From Spodoptera frugiperda (taxonomy: Eukaryota > Arthropoda > Insecta > Lepidoptera > Noctuidae): a stretch of DNA of 64,000 nucleotides. Location: assembly GCF_023101765.2 (NCBI RefSeq), contig NC_064228.1, positions 3,402,501 through 3,466,500 of the forward strand, written 5' to 3'. The position numbers and the translations under genes were made by a program. This document shows, in pieces, positions 1 through 10,717 of the stretch. Under the pieces are notes generated by a model, which was given only the letters and a program-made list of their open reading frames with translations, was not told where the DNA came from and did not search any database. The first letter of the stretch is position 1. Every line of letters begins with the position of its first letter.

Positions 1-2426
1 CAAGTGGAGGCTCAACGCCAACGACGACAAGCTCGCGCCGCTCTCCGGTAACTCATATACATACATATACAAGTCATTTGTTAAAGTAACTCAGTTAAAT
101 TGAAGTCGGTTATTATACTAAAACTTGCTTCTTAGTGTAACAAACACTTTTCTGAAAACTGTATCGTAATTGGTTCAGCCAGTTGTGGGGCCCGTGATTA
201 GGGAACAAACAAACACATATAAGCATATACCTGCATCGGTTTTTGAAGTCTGTTAATTATTAAATTTCTTAAAAATATATTTTATTAAAAACCCTTTTAT
301 TATATTTTAAATATTTTAAAACCTTTAACACCTTTCGGCGAAAATTGTCTTTAATATATGTTTGTTCATTCAAGGATATTTTGTTTTAACTTCTTGAATG
401 GCGACCGAGTCTCCAACTTAAAATTGTTACTATACTGCCTTCAAGGATAACGAGTGAATGATTATTATTACATGTATTTATTGAACGTGTGTTTCCAGTG
501 AACTGCTGGCCGTCAGAGGGCGCGGGCGGCGGGTGCGACGTGAACATCGAGTACGAGCTGGAACACGACCATCTCACGCTCAGCGACGTCAACATACACA
601 TCCCACTGCCGTACGTAGCTGTACTTATGTTATAAAGCTTATAAGTTTGTTTGTTTGTTTGAACGTTTGTCTGGTTTGCATTGAATATTGTTATTGTGTG
701 TGTTGCGTTGTATGTATCAAGGTAATAAAAAAATTAAAGAGAATTAAATGTATGCTGCGAGTACCGATAGCGATAAAAAAAGATTTTTCTAATGTCCATC
801 CCTAAAGAGAGACGTCAACGTCATACAGGCATCTGTCAGCCGCACCTTGTTACAGCGCACAAGGTATAATAACTTACACAGCAATTGTATTGATTTTTTT
901 AATATGGTAACCAAACTATTATAATTTTAAATCTTTATATAATATGTCGTGCTGGCCCGATGATTTAAGACGCTCCCTTCTTAGGGAAGAGATTGCTGGT
1001 TCGAAACCTACCAACGGCAAGTACCAAAGTGACTTTTTCCGAGTTATATGTACTTTCTAAGATTATGTAGACACCGCTGACTAACGGTAAAGGAAAATAT
1101 CGTGAGGAAACCTAGGCTTATAATTTCTAATAATAAGTTTGAAATCGCCAACCCGCATTAAGCAAGCGTGGTGATTAATGCTCAAACCTTCTTCGTGTGA
1201 GAAGATGCCTTTGGTGAACGGTGACCACTTGTAAGGCTGATGATGAATTTTGATCTTTAGGTCAAGCAACTACCAAACATACAAACAAACAGACTGACAT
1301 ACATTCCAAAGTACATTTGTGTGATCGATGTGTATTTGTCCACAGTTCTGGCAACACGTCCGTGATAGTCCACCAGTGGGAGGGCAGCTACGCGCAGAAG
1401 GGACGCACTCTCACCTGGAGCATACCCATCATTAACAAACAACAGAAGTCCGGCAGCCTCGAGTTCACGTAAGGAGTTATCATTTGTTTTTCTGTCATTA
1501 TGGTAATCTATCATTTCCGTTCATGGACACTTGTAACACAAGACGAACTATACATTTATCATGATTATTTTAGGGCGGTTTTAGGGATTATTTTAGGAGA
1601 TTGGGCAAAAATTACTTGTTGCATGTAAATATCGACATCTGAGAATGTCTAAAAATAAAAATGCCTTCATTTTTTTGATTTAACTTTGATCTTAATTTTA
1701 GTATTTTCCAACTTAATTTAGGTGAAATCCGTAAAATTTGACGCTAATGTGAAACGACAAAAAATTGGTATGGTAAAATTGGTATTTCTTAAAAAAAGAA
1801 AACAGAAATTACACATCTAACTCTCTGTGTCTCATAGAGTTTTTTGGTCGTTCTTTTCCATTCGAAGCTACACTTTGAAACGAGCACCTAGCTTAACTAA
1901 TGGACAGATTACTGTTCATTTCTTTCTTTGTTGACCTTTCAAAAGTACATAAGTATATGGTTTAATTGGAATAAATGATTTGACTTGTGGTTCTTTCCTC
2001 AAAGACCACTACAGAACCAACTTGCACGGTTCTCCGACATATTTAATTGATTTTGTCTGGACTTTAAAAGAGACTATGATCTCTTAGTTTGTTTCGGCAT
2101 TTCTTCTCAGAGTAGTCCGATAGGAAATGCCGGCTTCATCTAGTTATTTAAGAGATTGACATGTAAAAGAGTTACATTGTAACCTATTTGCAAAATAAAT
2201 ATCATTTGTCATGACTTTGACTGTTTAACACAAAATAACAAAACCCTTTTTCCCCAGTGTGACGCCGGCGATACCAAATGACTTCTTCCCTCTGACGGTG
2301 ACCTGGACCTCCGACACGTCCCTCGCCCTCCTGAAGGCCACGAAGGTGACATTCGCAGAGGACAGCACGCCCGTAGACTACTCACAGGAGATCAGCTTCC
2401 ATCCCGACAAGTATGAGATCGTTTAA
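1..2426 (+). CDS. deltaCOP: Coatomer subunit delta, C-terminal part (partial)
   Basis: Four exons (1-47, 499-610, 1346-1468, 2258-2426) join in frame with GT-AG introns and give the last 149 residues of delta-COP; the 5' part lies outside the window. The translation has the signature of the mu-homology domain: VNCWPSEGAGGGCDVNIEYE, then LSDVNIHIPLP, HQWEGSYAQKGRTLTWSIP, KSGSLEFTV, PNDFFPLTVTW, and the terminal DKYEIV before TAA. This family forms part of the COPI coat, which moves vesicles from Golgi to ER; the domain here is the medium-subunit cargo-binding half. Splice phases agree across all junctions, and no stop or frameshift is present, so the gene looks intact. A tRNA-headed SINE lies in the second visible intron. 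Confidence 0.95.
944..1260 (+). repeat. tRNA-headed SINE with LINE-like tail, copy 1
   Basis: Lies in a delta-COP intron. The head carries a Pol III B-box-like GGTTCGAAACC and an A-box-like stretch; the tail (GCAAGCGTGGTGATTAATG, CTCAAACC, TGTGAGAAG) resembles the 3' end of lepidopteran RTE-type LINEs. A second copy lies at 15565-15840. Classification is by pattern, not by search. Confidence 0.7.
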
Positions 2427-2490
2427 CAACTTAACTAAGTCTTAGTGTGTGCTAAAATGACAGGAACTATTATGGTGACTCGGTTAGTGA

Positions 2491-2496
2491 AATAAA
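2491..2496 (+). terminator. Candidate poly(A) signal of delta-COP
   Basis: AATAAA 65 bases after the stop codon. Other AATAAA-like sites occur further downstream (near 3409), so this is only the first candidate. Confidence 0.4.
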
Positions 2497-2781
2497 GAAA
2501 ATATAGGTTTGCTGGTCAACAATATAAATACAAGAACGAATCCCAGATAAAGAGGATTGTTTTTCCCACTAATAGAGGTAATTCAATGCCAATGTGTTGG
2601 GACCTCAGTATGAGTTCCAGTTGTGGAGGTTTCCCACTTATCCAGGTCCCACTTAACCAAGTTTCACTGTATTAAAGTATTTTTGGTGGTTAAGCTGAGG
2701 GTTAATATGACTTAATGCGTTACTAGCGCCATCTAGAAATAGCGCTTTACGAAGGACTCGATAAATTTATGCTACCTGTAT

Positions 2782-2914
2782 CCTTAGTACGAGTTTGCTT
2801 TACGACGAACGAAAACGAAACGAGACCCGTTTCAGCGCTGTGATTGGCCGGCTCCAGTGAGCTCTTTTCGATCGCTTTAAACGTAAAGCAAACTCGTACT
2901 AACTTACTAAGGGT
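2782..2914. mobile_element. Palindromic MITE, family A, copy 1
   Basis: Ends are inverted repeats: TTAGTACGAGTTTGCTTTACG on the left and its near complement CGTAAAGCAAACTCGTACT on the right. The interior has an ATTGGCCGGC core. Related copies lie at 29102-29255 and 29855-29981. No transposase is encoded, so it is non-autonomous. Confidence 0.85.
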
Positions 2915-3753
2915 ACTGTAATAAATATTCGTTCAAGTAACACAGTACTTGGTCACCATAGTTTGTTCAGTCATTTGCAAAGTTATATTGTAATAGTCGG
3001 CTTATATTATAAGGGAGAAGTATATTCCCACCTCCTCCAGTCAAACAATACACACTTTTAACTGGTCATATATAAAGCTCATTTTCCATTGACACTCCCT
3101 AAAATATAAACTGACTTAAATAAGGTTATATTATTTTAGTGTTAATTTAAAAATATACGTTTGATTTATTGAAATTCATAAAATATTTAGTGTTGATAGA
3201 TAATCTTGTTAAATTGATAAGTTTTACTTTACATAACTATTATACTTAATACATTTTCGCTTCTGTTTCTAACATTCCTGACTGTGGATGCCTTTTATAA
3301 AATAAATGGCTAATGAACCCATTTTAGTTATAAAAAGATTAAACTCTTTCATAACACGAGTTGCGAATTGAGTATGAACGAAGAAATTCATTGTATAATA
3401 TTATATTCAAAATAAATATTTGTGTGTGAAATTGGCAAAATGTATTCCTATTAAAAATAAAATGTTATCATCAAACTTGTAGTAAGGCGAACCGATGTGG
3501 TTTAAAATACTGTATAAACATTCTATGCAATAAAAACTATATAAAAATCATATAAAAATGCTATTTTATTTTGTTTGACATGTTGGAGTACTTGACATTA
3601 TTTGTTTCAAGTTATATGCTGGTATTCGTTTGTGGGAATCGAATATTGGACTCTCTAAACTTCATGAGGCCGCTTCCGAAAAATTCTGAAGGCCTCAACC
3701 TAAATGATTCTTGTTAGTGTCCTCAAATTATACCTATGTGTGTGACGGTAGAC

Positions 3754-6700
3754 ATGTTCATGATTCACGTTCATATTTTATTCACCCTTTTCTGTGTTTC
3801 GTTGTGTCAAGCTCAAAATTCAGTGGCTCTTCAGTGTGAGTTATACTTTTTAATTGATTTAAGTGCTGTAAGAATACCATAAGTGCTGTATTTAGATAGC
3901 CGCCCGAAAATTAAAAGGTACTACCTCCGTACAAACCATGATGCACCAGATTCCATAGAAACTCTGGAGTTTCTATGAAATATGGTGCCACTAGCTATGT
4001 GTATGTATAATTTTGAGCTGAATAAAAGTAACTATGGGGCTAAGTTCCAAATCTTAGTCCGTTCAGAGTTATTCTTTATTAAACATGGTAGTTTTATCAG
4101 TAACACACATAGCTATTGAAAGTTGGGACCAGGATTTGCATCCTCCTTTGGTCATTGTAATCATTTGGAACAGGGGTTTTTTCCGGAGGGAAATTCATCC
4201 AATGACTTCTCCCGCCTTGGGCGAGGCGAGAGGTAGTGTCAGACACTTACTGACTAAAAACCACCTCTTTCCTTCTCCTGCTTTTTGAGCCGGAGCCCTG
4301 GTAAGCCCGCTAGTTAGTCCGCAGCTCCGAATTTGGAACAGGGGTAGATCTGGAATAACACATACCTAGACATTTTATCCTACGGGGATGCGGGCCAAAC
4401 CGTTGGCTGAAGTTAGTAACTATGTACACAGAAAGCAATGGCGCTGTTTTAGATTTCGGGTCATTAGATAACTACCAAGTGAATGCGGTTCCGACGAGTG
4501 AGTCGAAGTACCCGTGGATAGCGCGCGTGATACACTCGCGCAGTTCGTACGTCCCGCACATGTGCACCGCGGCCTGCATCGACGAGGCCATCTTCGTCAC
4601 TGCTGCCCGATGTATTTTTAAGTATGTATTCGTTTATACAGACTGACTGGTGAGATACCTTCAATACTTATGGAGAGTACTCGGTACTCGATACTCGTCA
4701 CCTTGATATAAAAAAATAGGTGCTTATTTTTTTATCGAAATGTCACTAAAAATAAGTGAAATTTGGATAGGTCTCGATCTCGATGTAGGTAGGCAACAGC
4801 TGTACAGTGTCGGTACCTATGTATTCCGCAGTTAAATAAATAAATACTGGACTCTCGGTGTACTGTGTGCGAAGTTTACTAAGAAGTTATTTAATATTTC
4901 ATTTTTATGTTATTTTATTTCATGATATATACAGGGTGACTTTGAATTCGACGTATTCCTCTCGGGAGGTGATAATACAACTAATTTCCTACAAAATTAG
5001 CCCTGAGGTCCTTGGGCGGAAAGTGGCTAGTTTCTGAGATATTCAACATTTTTGGTTTTGGTAAAAAAATCCCGATTTGATTACAAAAACATCAATAAAT
5101 AAAAAAATACTAGTTGGATTTTAGCTGTTTTAGTTTTAATCAGCTGCCAATACATCAGTTATCATTTATAAATACTAATAATGGCACAAATATCATTCGT
5201 TTTAAAATAGCAAGTAATTTCCTATCAAATTTTGTTTTGTGTCACTAATTTGGTCGATAGAAAAGTGGATTTATTTCATAAAAAAATATATGACACTAAG
5301 CGTACAAACTATTAGAAAAACTTCCTTGGTTTATTAGCTACCCAGTAACATAAAATTATTGACAACTTTCTCAAAAATAAATGAATTAGTTAATTGATGA
5401 TAAGTCGAGTGTAAAGAGAAAAGGGCAATTTCAAAAACATCTTTATTTGCAAAAAATGATCCTAGCTCATTCATTCATTGTTTTAAATTTGAATTTAGAA
5501 ACAAGATTACGAGTTTATTCGAACACGGCGATTGTTTAGTGTACTATCGAACTACTGTGCGGCAGTGGTTGGATACATCGGTCTTCAGGCGTTGGATTGA
5601 CAAGGCGGTCCCACTACATGACTACATGGCATGCACAATGACCAGAACCTAACGCCGGTTGATTTTTACAAGAAGTTCCTTGTTTATACAGACGGAATAT
5701 GCCGTGTATCGAAATTCTTCTCCAAAACATATTTGAAGATAATGTCGAAATTAGACGCATATTCGGTCCAAGAGTGACCGTCATAGAGATAAGGAAGCGT
5801 GTTCGGGCATGTATTCGTCGTAGGGAAGGTTACTTTGAACAATTTTTTGCAAATAAAGATGTTTTTGAAATTGCCCTTTTCTCTTTACACTCGACTTATC
5901 ATCAATTAATTCATTTATTTTTGAGAATGTTGTCAATAATTTTATGTTTCTGGGTAGCTAATAAACCAGGTAAGTTTTTCTAATAGTTTGTACGCTTAGT
6001 GTCATATATATTTTTTGAAATAAATCCACTTTTCTATCGACCAAATTCGTTTTGATAGGAAATTACTTGCTATTTTAAAACGAATGATATTTGTGCCATT
6101 ATTAGTATTTATAAATGATAACTGATGTATTGGCAACTGATTAAAACTAAAACAGCAAATACAGGAGTAAGCCGATAACATAATAATTAATAAATAAACA
6201 TGGTAAATATCCCGTCTTAAGTTCTAATGTTAGTTACAACGTGTTGTTTCGTGCCGGAATCAAATCCGTGACACGTTGCACAACAGCCAGTTGTCCAGCT
6301 ACTGCGCAAACCACTCAGTAGATAGGAGTTTGCCAAGCCACGGTTGAACCTGCTCCTCTAGCTATATACAACTAAAAGATTTTAAATTACTATTTCAGTT
6401 TAAAAGTAAACTACACGAGAGTGCTATACAACTCGAAATTCTACGACACTTTAGCGTTTGTGGTGCCTTCGGTGCCGACCAAACAGGCTTACGATGACAT
6501 AGGTTTCATAGTGGTTCGCGCAAAGAACACCAAGTCGTGGCAAGTGATCAACCTGTTTAATGGAGCCAACAGAACTGACGGAGCGTACCAATGGTTCGCG
6601 AAGCTCGACATGTTCTACGGCCCGATGAAATACAAAGTTGTTGGATACGCTATGAGAAAGGTAAGAAAATCTATCCTTTAATGCTGAAGAATCCGTTATT

Positions 6701-7616
6701 TTAACGCACTAACCTCTGGAATTAGGTACTAGTTCGAATTGAATAAGTCTTTCTGTATCGGATAGTCCATTTATCAAGAAAAATCTAATAAGTGACCAGC
6801 AGCTGGTGAAACTGCGCGTAAATAGTTTCTATGTATAAACTAGCTTTTGCCCGCGACTTCGTCTGCGTAAAATAATGGCTTGTGGCAGATATTTGGGGTT
6901 TTAAATTAGTCTTTTCTAAGACATATTCTACGGCTATAGCAAACGTCATCAATCAAAACACACCTGCAATAAAATTAATTACAAAACGAGTCTGGTATGT
7001 GGCAACATTGTTTTAAGAAAAAGAAATTATATGTAACGTATCGCAGGACTAGCTGCTGGGCGCATGTCGTTTCCAACCAGCCGATCTGCAAGTCGTTGGG
7101 CGAGGGCGAGAGGCGAGACCTATTTTCAGCAATTAGCTAAACACAATTATACATACTAGTAGGTATCTTTTGAAATCTTCAAATAAAACATTAAGTATTT
7201 ATATTCTACAGTGGATTAACAAAATAAGAGTGCCAGAGAGGCATTATGACCTATCAGAACTTGACGTCGTGGTGAATTTAGAAATATGTAACAAAATCCT
7301 GGCGAAGAAAAAAGCTAAAATACTTTTCCGCGTCCCATGCTACCACTCGTGTACCGCCGAAGAGTTTGAGAAGAATAATGCCAAATGTAACAGATATCAT
7401 GGGGTGGAAGGTGGCGCCCTCATTGACACAATATCCAATAAACTAGTAGGGATTGCGACATGGGGCATTAATTACGATAAATATGAAGTACCGGTTGGTT
7501 TCTCTGTGGTGAATTCAGAGAATTTCTTCAAAGATTACCGTTGTGCAAAACTGATACGAGACGATAAAGGTTCGTTAGATGTGAAGGGGTATTACCAAAG
7601 TCTGTGCGATGATTAA
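3754..7616 (+). CDS. Secreted serine protease homolog (catalytically dead trypsin fold)
   Basis: Proposed exons 3754-3835, 4417-4621, 6399-6660 and 7212-7616 give 317 residues in one frame. Exon 1 encodes a signal peptide (MFMIHVHILFTLFCVSLCQA). The fold is trypsin-like: YPWIARVIH, then TAARC where active enzymes have TAAHC, DIGFIVV around the retained Asp, and HGVEGGALI in place of GDSGGPL, followed by LVGIATWG. The catalytic His is Arg and the Ser is Glu, so it cannot cleave as a normal serine protease. Such homologs often act as cofactors in insect clotting, melanisation or reproduction; the role here is unknown. The exon 2 acceptor is uncertain: 4417 keeps the frame, while the stronger-looking acceptor ending at 4431 would create a stop after the exon 1 donor. 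Intron 2 carries a long inverted repeat. Confidence 0.82.
4178..4330 (-). mobile_element. SINE family C, copy 1, with 15 bp target duplication
   Basis: Reads on the minus strand from GGAGCTGCGGACTAAC towards an A-rich end. It is flanked by the identical 15-mer ATTTGGAACAGGGGT at 4163-4177 and 4331-4345. It sits inside an older LINE-tail-like repeat, in intron 1 of the serine protease homolog. Other copies: 18029-18182, 33838-33993, 34794-34892, 47565-47719, 54187-54440. Confidence 0.88.
4346..4419 (+). repeat. LINE 3'-end-like repeat interrupted by the SINE
   Basis: Together with 4163-4177 it matches the repeat at 61878-61961 (TTTGGAACAGGGG, AATAACACAT, TACGGG.ATGCGGGC, GAAG.TAGT). It ends at the start of exon 2 of the serine protease homolog, so the acceptor AG may lie within the repeat. 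Confidence 0.6.
5124..6156. mobile_element. Long inverted repeat element with decayed transposase core
   Basis: Left arm about 5124-5458, right arm about 5841-6156, highly similar over roughly 320 bases in opposite orientation, with a spacer of about 380 bases. The spacer contains broken translation pieces that read like the end of a mariner/IS630-type transposase (a WLD..., RWID... stretch and a LTPVDF-like motif), all frameshifted or stopped. A segment starting ACAGGGTGACTTTG near 4931 may be the original outer left end, with no counterpart on the right. The element lies in intron 2 of the serine protease homolog. Confidence 0.8.
6164..6190. repeat. Solo terminal repeat of MITE family E
   Basis: GAGTAAGCCGATAACATAAT followed by AATTAA matches the right terminal repeat of the complete element at 51020-51187. 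Only one end is present here. Confidence 0.7.
6195..6236. repeat. Fragment of MITE family D
   Basis: Contains CATGGTAAATATCCCGTCTT followed by AAGTTCTAATGTTAGT, the terminal repeat of the fuller element at 61671-61816. It abuts the family E end. Confidence 0.75.
6240..6340 (-). repeat. tRNA-derived SINE fragment
   Basis: On the minus strand it holds a tRNA-like A-box region and a B-box-like GGATTTGATTCCGGC. It is similar in layout to the fuller copy at 31150-31320. Confidence 0.5.
6838..6872. repeat. Short interspersed repeat fragment (ACTAGCTTTTGCCCGCGACTT)
   Basis: The ACTAGCTTTTGCCCGCGACT core is a very common lepidopteran dispersed motif, related to the stretch at 48305-48470. It lies in intron 3 of the serine protease homolog. 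Confidence 0.5.
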
Positions 7617-7640
7617 ATTGTTACTTTTAAGTATAATTGT

Positions 7641-7646
7641 TTTATT
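7641..7646 (-). terminator. Candidate poly(A) signal of the UPF0488 gene
   Basis: TTTATT on the + strand is AATAAA on the minus strand, 188 bases past the stop codon. It lies upstream of the poly(A) signal of the convergent serine protease homolog, so the two 3' UTRs probably overlap. Confidence 0.5.
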
Positions 7647-7747
7647 TCGAGTACGAATTATATCCTTAAGTGAACTTATGGATTTATAACATAGCACATC
7701 TCTGGTGGAGGGGAAAAGCACTCTAACTCTGAAAAGGTTAAGGTATT

Positions 7748-7753
7748 AATAAA
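7748..7753 (+). terminator. Candidate poly(A) signal of the serine protease homolog
   Basis: AATAAA 132 bases after the TAA stop, just before the convergent neighbour's coding end at 7834. Confidence 0.5.
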
Positions 7754-7833
7754 ACCAACAAATAATAATCAAGCACTTATAATCCAATAATGTTTTGTAC
7801 AGAATTATTCATATAAAATATTTTAAGTACAAC

Positions 7834-9135
7834 CTAAGAATTATCTACATTAAAATTAAACTTAAATTCTGAATTTGTAAATGAAAATTTAAATTTCTTT
7901 GCACTATCTTCACTCACTTTTTCTGTGGTGGCAACATCAGGTTCAACTTTAGTGTTGCTATCTGTTTTACAGTCACTAGTGTTGCCATTATCAGCAGCAA
8001 TTTTGTCATTATCAAATTGATCAGGAGCTAAATTGAAGTTGAATCTAAATGACTCATTGCCTGTCGTCAAGAACGCAGATTTTCTCAAAAATGTAGCTTT
8101 TGGTTTGTCAGGAACATCTGATATCTTGATTTTACTGGCCACTGGAAACAAATAACCTCAATTTACAAGAGGTTAAGAGTAAAGGCTTTCATGTCACAAC
8201 TTTAAAGTCACGAGATTAGTCTCCATTTATGAAAGACTTCCTTCTCCTGGATTCTCCAATAAGTAAATATTATCATACAATAAGTTAGAATTCCACATCT
8301 TATTAGTAAAGAACCTTCCACGAATCAATTATAATATCAAGAGCCCGATATTTAGATCTTGGGGCACATTATCAAGCAGGTTTATAACACTTATTAGTTT
8401 TTTTCTTTAGCGAAAAGCTATTTTTATATTACACATTTAATTTCAACCGACATTTATGCTCTTCTTGCATCAAATTATCTAGGACACTACTTTAATCTTA
8501 CTTTTTGCTAATTTCTTCTCCTCAGCGGCCATTTTAGCTCTATAGTCTCCGAAATGTGTTCGCATTAGTTGTCTCTTGCGGATTGTGGGCTGGTTGTTGT
8601 TTTTTAGTACTGTTAGGACTTTCCATGCTTCTTGCACTGAAACAAGTATAAAAAATATTTAAACAATACATTTGTAAACAATATTTTGAGGTTAAATAAA
8701 TATACAAATCAATAAGAGTAATATTGCATAATAATATATTGTAACATCTAACTAATAATGTTTTAATTATGACATTATGTTATTGTCATGAAATAGCAAA
8801 TTTTGTGAGCTGTATACAATGTTTTGGAGCTCTGGCGTTTATGTAGTGTGCCACTTATCAACAATGGTGAAATCAAGTTTTATTGTGTAAGGTTAAGAAG
8901 AATATATAAGAAGATTATGCATCCCTAGTAAATAAAGAAACTTACTTTGCTTCTCATTGCCTTTCTTTTCGTTTAAAGATCGTTCTAACTGTTGAATACA
9001 CCAGCACAATTCAAGCTGAAATTGACGCACAGATTCCTCGGGGTCGACTCCGTCCGATGTGTCTTTTTCAACTTTACACGGTTTCTGGAGAGAGTTGGAC
9101 TTTCCTTTGGAATGTAATTTAGTTGGTTTAGGCAT
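7834..9135 (-). CDS. UPF0488 family protein (C8orf33-like)
   Basis: Three exons on the minus strand, 9135-8946, 8636-8502 and 8141-7834, join with GT-AG introns into 210 residues. The family core spans exons 1-2: RQFQLELCWCIQQLERSL, then PTIRKRQLMRTHFGDYRAKM and a basic AAEEKKLAK. This matches the conserved block of UPF0488, which includes human C8orf33 and an insect homolog; the molecular function is not established. The C-terminal third is low-complexity and carries spaced F-x-F patterns (FRFNFNL, FKFSFTN, FKFNFNV). Its start lies about 470 bases from the start of the divergent microprotein gene, so a shared bidirectional promoter is likely. No damage is seen. Confidence 0.9.
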
Positions 9136-9601
9136 ATTTACTGTTTAAGATCACTCTTATTTCGATAAAACCACGTTTTGTTTTGTTTTGAACATTTGAC
9201 GTGAATCCTAAATAATGCGATAGGACGTGACGTGACGTTTCTTATTAGATTTTTTATTGTAAGGTGCGGCGTCAATTGCGTTCGGAAATTTATTGTCTTG
9301 TAATAATCAATAACGATTGAGTGATTATTTCGATGCTCACAAAAATATTTTTTATTGCAGTGTCATTTATCAATTTTATGGTAAATTAATATAACCGAAA
9401 TAATATTATTATTGTTAACAAATATAAGAAAATTATGTTAGATTATGTTTCTAGATAAGTTAGTGTAGTGTAAAAGCATCCTTAAGCAGTGTTGCCAGTA
9501 TAACTATAGTGGCGCCAACTTCCTATGACGTAACGTGAAAAATTGTGACACTAAAATTGTAACCTCAAATAATTTTACTGAAGTTTTCACGAGAATATAT
9601 T
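9136..9601. promoter_or_regulatory. Probable bidirectional promoter region
   Basis: The 466 bases separate the divergent starts of the UPF0488 gene (-) and the 60-residue microprotein gene (+). No TATA box in a convincing position; assignment is from gene arrangement only. Confidence 0.45.
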
Positions 9602-10106
9602 ATGCCGCTTGGAAAATTCGGGAAAATAACGATTTCGTGGTAATTACTTGAATAATCAATATCCTTTGTGTGTTTTAATTATTACACTATAAAATTGTGG
9701 TGAGCCATGTATATTTACCTTTTTATTTTTCTTCTATTTCCTATCTATCTCTCATCTACATGAAATCCCTATGAAAGACATTCATGACGAAATATTTTCC
9801 ATCGTTATGTTGACTGAAGACATTTGTAGGCCATCATCTAAACATTCTCAATAACAGAGACACTTCGGCCAAAATGATCTACATTTTGTCGATTAAAATT
9901 GTATTTGTGAAAAAATTATAAAAAAAAACCATTCGATCGTAATTCGGAGCATGCCTTGCAGGTTGGCAGTAACAGTGACAAGTTTATCGTTATTTGTGGT
10001 GGCGAAGAACTCGATAAATGCCCGCCGTCTGGAGAACATGAGAGCTAGGGAACGTATGCGCAAGTCTAACGAAGGAGAATATCCGGACTTGTACAGGCGG
10101 TTGTGA
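9602..10106 (+). CDS. 60-residue single-pass membrane microprotein, unrecognised
   Basis: Two exons (9602-9639 and 9962-10106) join in phase through a GTAATT donor and a TTGCAG acceptor to encode 60 residues. The N-terminus is short and basic (MPLGKFGKITIS). A hydrophobic stretch at about residues 13-28 (WLAVTVTSLSLFVVA) could span a membrane. A basic helix (NARRLENMRARERMRKS) leads to NEGEYPDLYRRL and TGA. The layout suits an inner-membrane mitochondrial microprotein, but that is inference. The alternative is a 51-residue ORF starting at ATG 9951, inside the intron; the spliced model is preferred because both sites are canonical and the phase fits. I do not recognise the family. Each coding piece is too short to be picked up as an ORF on its own. 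Confidence 0.65.
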
Positions 10107-10717
10107 GAGTAAGTAAGAGAACATCACCTATCAGCCAGATCCAGACTGATCAGTTCCTGGACATTTCTAGAGCCTCGAACAGAATCTGAGTTTTGGTGTC
10201 CCATCCGAGACTACAAAGTAGGAATTAAGTAGGTGCCTAGAACTCACCATAGTATTGTATTTCTGTGAAAAAAAGACTAGTATATTTTAATTCTGGGACA
10301 GCAAAGTAAAATTACCGGACATGGGACAACACACATTCTGGGACAATCCCACAAATCCCGGTCACCTGGCAACCCTACTCGCAGTATAGTAGACAAAAGT
10401 GTACTAAAATAATATCCACATTCCTGTTGCTTAATTACATGCTATCTCTGCAATCACACTTACCGATATAGTCATTAAAAAGAAACAACCATACTTCCAA
10501 TCATGATTTGTCAATTAAAAAATGTATATTGCTGTTAGAAAGCCACATAATATAGAGCTTAGTACAGCTGATTTATAACTATTATACTAATCCATTAATC
10601 ATTTGAAATCTTGAATAAACAAATATATTACTGCTGTATATTTCTCAGTCTTAACTAAGTTTTAATATAAATTTCAGGCTGGATTGAAGTTTATTTGAAG
10701 AGAGAAAAGAAACCAAG
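10107..10717. other. Intergenic or 5' UTR intron of Tim10
   Basis: No gene seen. A TTTCAG acceptor just upstream of 10679 suggests that Tim10 has a spliced 5' leader. Confidence 0.4.

Larger units (their letters stand above)
2427..3753. other. Intergenic, AT-rich, no gene seen
   Basis: Holds the delta-COP 3' UTR, one MITE at 2782-2914, and probably the promoter of the serine protease homolog. No coding exon with supporting splice sites is visible. Confidence 0.6.

Noticed and set aside
5699..5983. 94-residue open frame in the long inverted repeat
   Set aside because: It is part decayed transposase core and part repeat arm, not an independent gene.
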